Assembly (NCBI GenBank): GCA_028288395.1
Contig: JAQBNV010000490.1
Span: 1 to 8,722 of the forward strand
DNA: 8,722 nucleotides
From: Adhaeribacter sp.
Lineage (GTDB): Bacteria > Bacteroidota > Bacteroidia > Cytophagales > Hymenobacteraceae
Direction of reading: 5' to 3'
In this document: positions 6,131 through 8,722 of the stretch, in pieces
Position numbering within the stretch: position 1 is the stretch's first letter
Layout: every line of letters starts with the position of its first letter
Translations under genes and position numbers: made by a program
The notes under the pieces: generated by a model
Told to the model about the DNA's origin: nothing
Seen by the model: the letters and a program-made list of their open reading frames with translations, nothing else
Databases searched by the model: none

Positions 6131-6182
6131 TACAACGGTAATTTAGTTTTACCGGAGCCGGTATAATTAAATTACCGTTGTA
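6131..6182. repeat. 52-bp near-perfect palindrome
   Basis: TACAACGGTAATTTA (6131-6145) is perfectly mirrored at 6168-6182. Pairing continues inward to TACCGG-AG-CCGGTA at 6150-6163. Over 25 positions per arm there are 23 Watson-Crick pairs, one G-T wobble (6146/6167) and one mismatch (6149/6164). Neither strand has a T-run after it, so it is not a standard terminator, and it lies between divergent genes. It may be a leader hairpin of the antiporter mRNA, a cruciform or operator site, or a palindromic repeat unit. Confidence 0.8.
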
Positions 6183-6314
6183 GTTCTGGCAATATTCAGG
6201 CAGGTTATACTATTATTTCCCTTCCGGAAATATACCCCAATTATATTTACTGCGGAAAAACATCCATCCTGGTCCGCCGTAGGAAGGGCAACCATCCAGT
6301 TAATATTTCGCCTG

Positions 6315-8327
6315 ATGATATTTTTATCCTTGTTCAGCTTACCGGTCCAGGATCCTGTTTTGGTTTTCGCAATAATTCTTTTGGTGATTCTTTTCTCCCC
6401 GCTCCTTTTCAACCGCCTGGGTATTCCCGGTATTCTGGGTTTGATTCTTTCGGGCGTATTGCTGGGGCCGCACGATTTAGGTGTATTGGAACGGGATGAA
6501 AGTGTGATTCTTTTCAGCACCATCGGCCTGCTTTATATTATGTTTCTGGCCGGCCTGGAAATGGACATGGATGATTTTAAGGAAAACAAAAACAAGAGCA
6601 TCGTATTTGGGGTGCTAACGTTTATCGTGCCGCTTATTCTGGGCTGGCTCGGCTCTTATTATGTATTGGGCTATCCGCCGCTTTCGTCTTTTTTGCTGGC
6701 CAGTATGTTTTCTACCCATACCCTTGTGGCTTACCCCATCATTGGCCGTTTGGGCATTACCCAGCATAAAACCGTTACGCTTATTCTGGGAGGCACTATC
6801 CTGACTGATTCGGCCGTGCTGATCATCCTGGCGGTAATTACCAACCTGCAAAAGCCCGATTTGTCACCGCTGTTCTGGGTTCAGTTTGTGGCCTCGCTGG
6901 GCTTATTCCTTTTTTTGATATTGTGGGGCGTGCCCCGCCTAAGCCGCTGGTTCTTCCGGATTTTTGAAGCCGATAGTAACTCGCAGTACCTGTTTGTACT
7001 GGCGGTAGTATTTCTCGCGGGCTTTCTGGCGCACGTGGCCGGAGCCGAACCTATTATTGGCGCTTTCCTGGCCGGGCTGGCCCTGAACCAGCTTATACCC
7101 AAAGCTTCGCCCTTAATGCACCGGACCGAATTTGTGGGCAATACGCTGTTTATTCCATTTTTCCTGATTAGCGTGGGGATGCTGGTAGATGTCCGGGTAC
7201 TCCTGGAAGGACCCGAAGCCTTGTTTGTAGCGGCGGTCATTATCGTAATTTCTTTTTTGGGCAAATGGATAGCGGCCTTTCTTACCCAGAAAATATACCG
7301 GCTTAGTTCCAGCGAGCGAAACCTCATCTGGGGCATGAGCAGCGCCCACGCGGCCGCCACCATCGCCGTAGTTCTGATTGGGTATAACATAAAGCTGCTC
7401 GACGAAAGGGCCCTGAACGGCACCATTATTTTGATTTTGGTATCGTGCCTGGTCAGCAGTATTGTGGCCGAAAAAGCCGGGCGGCAGCTTGCCCTAGCCG
7501 AGGCCGACAAAGTACCCGAAAGCACGGAAGCAGAAGAACGGATTCTGATTGCGGTTGACAATTTAGAACACCTGAAACGGCTGCTGGACTTTTCTATGTT
7601 AATAAAAAACCCCAGGTCAGACGAGCCTCTGCTGCCGTTGGTAGTAGTATCGGATCACCACGCCCCCGAAAACCAAATAAAGCTGCACCAGAAAAAGGTA
7701 ACGGGCGTAATTGCCGAAGTAACGGAGCAGTCCGAGCAGATCCGGCCGGTATACCGGGTAGACCTAAATGTGGGTAATGGTATCATCCGGGCAGTAAGGG
7801 AATTGCGCATTACCGAAATAGTAATGGCCTGGAACGGTAAGATAAGCGCCCGCGAGCGTTTTTTGGGGAGTATTCTGAATCGGGTAGTAAACCATGCGGC
7901 GGTGCAAACCCTGTTTTGCAAATTCTGCTATCCCCTGAATACCATGAAAACCATTATTGTGGTAGCGCCGCGCAACTCCGAACGGGAGGCGGGCTTTCCG
8001 TATTGGGTGAATACAATTCTGCAATTAGCCAAAGGCGCCGGCGCCAGTATCCGGGTGTTGGGTGACTTACATACGCTGCAGACGCTCGAAGCTTATGTTA
8101 AAAACCAGGACCGCTATACGGTAGCCATCAGCTACGAACTTTTCGAAAACTGGGACAATTTTACTTCCCTGGCTACCCAAATGACCAAAAACGATTTACT
8201 TACAGTAGTGCTGGGGCGGCCGCATACAGTATCGTACCGCCCGGAATTTAATATTATACCCCGCTACCTTTCCCGGTATTTCGAGGAGGTAAGTTATGTA
8301 TTGCTCTACCCGGAACAGAAAGACTAA
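6315..8327 (+). CDS. CPA2/Kef-type cation:proton antiporter with tandem USP-like C-terminal domains
   Basis: The 670-residue protein has an N-terminal Na+/H+ exchanger-type membrane domain (about 12-388, roughly 12 spans). Marks are N-R-L-G-I-P-G-I-L-G-L-I-L-S-G at 33-47, L-A-G-L-E-M-D at 78-84, the ion-site region G-G-T-I-L-T-D-S at 159-166 with D165, A-E-P-I-I-G-A-F-L-A-G-L at 244-255 and S-V-G-M-L-V-D at 286-292. The cytoplasmic tail holds two universal-stress-protein-like folds (about 409-537 and 545-667). The first keeps an ATP-type motif, A505-x2-G508-x9-G518-S519; the second lacks it. No RCK/TrkA-N domain is present, unlike KefB/KefC. It probably exchanges K+ or Na+ for H+ at the inner membrane, with the tail sensing a nucleotide; ion preference cannot be read from sequence. 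Threonine before D165 argues against a double-Asp electrogenic site. Divergent from mgsA. Confidence 0.9.
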   Translation: MIFLSLFSLPVQDPVLVFAIILLVILFSPLLFNRLGIPGILGLILSGVLLGPHDLGVLERDESVILFSTIGLLYIMFLAGLEMDMDDFKENKNKSIVFGVLTFIVPLILGWLGSYYVLGYPPLSSFLLASMFSTHTLVAYPIIGRLGITQHKTVTLILGGTILTDSAVLIILAVITNLQKPDLSPLFWVQFVASLGLFLFLILWGVPRLSRWFFRIFEADSNSQYLFVLAVVFLAGFLAHVAGAEPIIGAFLAGLALNQLIPKASPLMHRTEFVGNTLFIPFFLISVGMLVDVRVLLEGPEALFVAAVIIVISFLGKWIAAFLTQKIYRLSSSERNLIWGMSSAHAAATIAVVLIGYNIKLLDERALNGTIILILVSCLVSSIVAEKAGRQLALAEADKVPESTEAEERILIAVDNLEHLKRLLDFSMLIKNPRSDEPLLPLVVVSDHHAPENQIKLHQKKVTGVIAEVTEQSEQIRPVYRVDLNVGNGIIRAVRELRITEIVMAWNGKISARERFLGSILNRVVNHAAVQTLFCKFCYPLNTMKTIIVVAPRNSEREAGFPYWVNTILQLAKGAGASIRVLGDLHTLQTLEAYVKNQDRYTVAISYELFENWDNFTSLATQMTKNDLLTVVLGRPHTVSYRPEFNIIPRYLSRYFEEVSYVLLYPEQKD

Positions 8328-8371
8328 ATGTCCTAAACTTATTTTGCTTAAGGCAGTCCGCTCATCTAAAT

Positions 8372-8392
8372 CCGGAATCAGCTTTTTTCCGG
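8372..8392 (+). terminator. weak hairpin after the antiporter gene
   Basis: CCGGAA (8372-8377) pairs with TTCCGG (8387-8392) around a T-rich 9-base loop, 45 bases after the antiporter stop. No T-run follows, so termination here is only possible. The remainder of 8328-8582 shows no gene. Confidence 0.2.
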
Positions 8393-8582
8393 CAACTTAC
8401 CGAAGTCAATAAAAGGAACATCGCACCGCCCCGGATGAATGGCTGGATTCACTCTTTTTGTAATACGCCTGCCTGCCGCAACCTTTCTTACCACGCCAGG
8501 GTTCTACTGTAACTTGTAATGCATATCTCGGCAAGCAAACTTTTCTTAAAAATTATAAGTTTATAGGGTAATTCTTAAGACG

Positions 8583-8722
8583 ATGTTCGTATTTTATATT
8601 TTAATTGTTAGCCTTTTTAACTTCTTTTCCGCTTCCCGCCAGGCGGAACCGTCACGACCGGGAATACAGCCTGCGTCGGAAATTCAGACGGCTGACATTT
8701 TAATTAAGAACGGCAAAATAAT
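8583..8722 (+). CDS. exported amidohydrolase family protein (5' part only)
   Basis: The first 46 codons run off the window. Residues 1-18 form a hydrophobic signal-peptide-like start (M-F-V-F-Y-I-L-I-V-S-L-F-N-F-F-S-A-S), followed by a polar linker and then A-D-I-L-I-K-N-G-K-I-I. The pattern D-x-L-I-x-N-G-x-I-I is the first strand of the small beta domain that begins metal-dependent amidohydrolases such as D-aminoacylases, dihydroorotase-like and imidazolonepropionase-like enzymes. The leader suggests a periplasmic or lipid-free exported form, as is common for D-aminoacylase-like proteins in Bacteroidota. The metal-binding residues lie beyond the window, so the substrate class cannot be set. 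A near promoter box TAAGTTTA occurs about 25 bases before the ATG but differs from consensus at the last base. Confidence 0.7.
   Translation, partial: MFVFYILIVSLFNFFSASRQAEPSRPGIQPASEIQTADILIKNGKI

Larger units (their letters stand above)
5950..6314. other. divergent intergenic region between mgsA and the antiporter
   Basis: These 365 bases separate two divergent starts and hold no gene. They contain two different inverted repeats (6029-6110 and 6131-6182). No TAnnTTTG promoter box was found on either strand, although a near match TATATTTA occurs on the plus strand around 6243, about 70 bases before the antiporter start. Confidence 0.6.

Noticed and set aside
6167..6523. Minus-strand 118-codon open frame across the antiporter start
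   Set aside because: It overlaps the palindrome and the antiporter N-terminus and has a low-complexity basic composition.
6881..7561. Minus-strand 226-codon open frame inside the antiporter gene
   Set aside because: It is rich in Arg, Ser and Ala with no recognisable domain and lies wholly opposite the strongly supported antiporter; it is a shadow frame.

Overview
The window most likely comes from a Bacteroidota genome, probably a Cytophagales / Hymenobacteraceae-type organism. Four things point there: start codons mostly lack a Shine-Dalgarno sequence and follow A/T-rich leaders; two promoter candidates match the Bacteroidota -7 box (TAnnTTTG); the protein families fit (DUF4377 lipoprotein, OpgC-like membrane protein, CPA2 antiporter with a cytoplasmic stress-protein-like tail); and genes are widely spaced with long A/T-rich gaps. 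This is judged from reading alone, with no database search.

Layout. Bases 1-34 appear to be the last codons of an upstream gene. Next come an N-formylglutamate amidohydrolase-family enzyme (115-831, +), a convergent small acidic protein (857-1048, -), and a 650-base gap holding copy A of a dispersed non-coding repeat with a strong internal hairpin. A small DUF4377 lipoprotein (1703-2035, +) faces an OpgC-family multi-pass membrane protein (2096-3250, -), which has a recognisable promoter. A second long gap (3251-4311) holds repeat copy B and a start-less open stretch. An ABC ATPase with a TOBE-like tail (4312-5295, -) has no permease or binding protein beside it. A short, divergent methylglyoxal synthase (5590-5949, -) is transcribed away from a 670-residue CPA2/Kef-type cation:proton antiporter with two USP-like domains (6315-8327, +). 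The window ends in the first 46 codons of an exported amidohydrolase (8583-8722, +).

The part most worth a second look is 5590-8327. In enterobacteria, K+ efflux through KefB/KefC and the accompanying acidification protect cells from methylglyoxal. Here a methylglyoxal synthase homologue and a Kef-type antiporter are divergent neighbours. The 365-base region between them carries two separate inverted repeats: a 12-bp perfect pair (15 of 16 when extended) and a 52-bp near-perfect palindrome. A shared regulatory region for an electrophile or ion-stress module is a reasonable hypothesis, but it is inference.

The remaining genes look like independent single-gene units. No CRISPR array, rRNA, intact tRNA, transposase or phage gene was seen.
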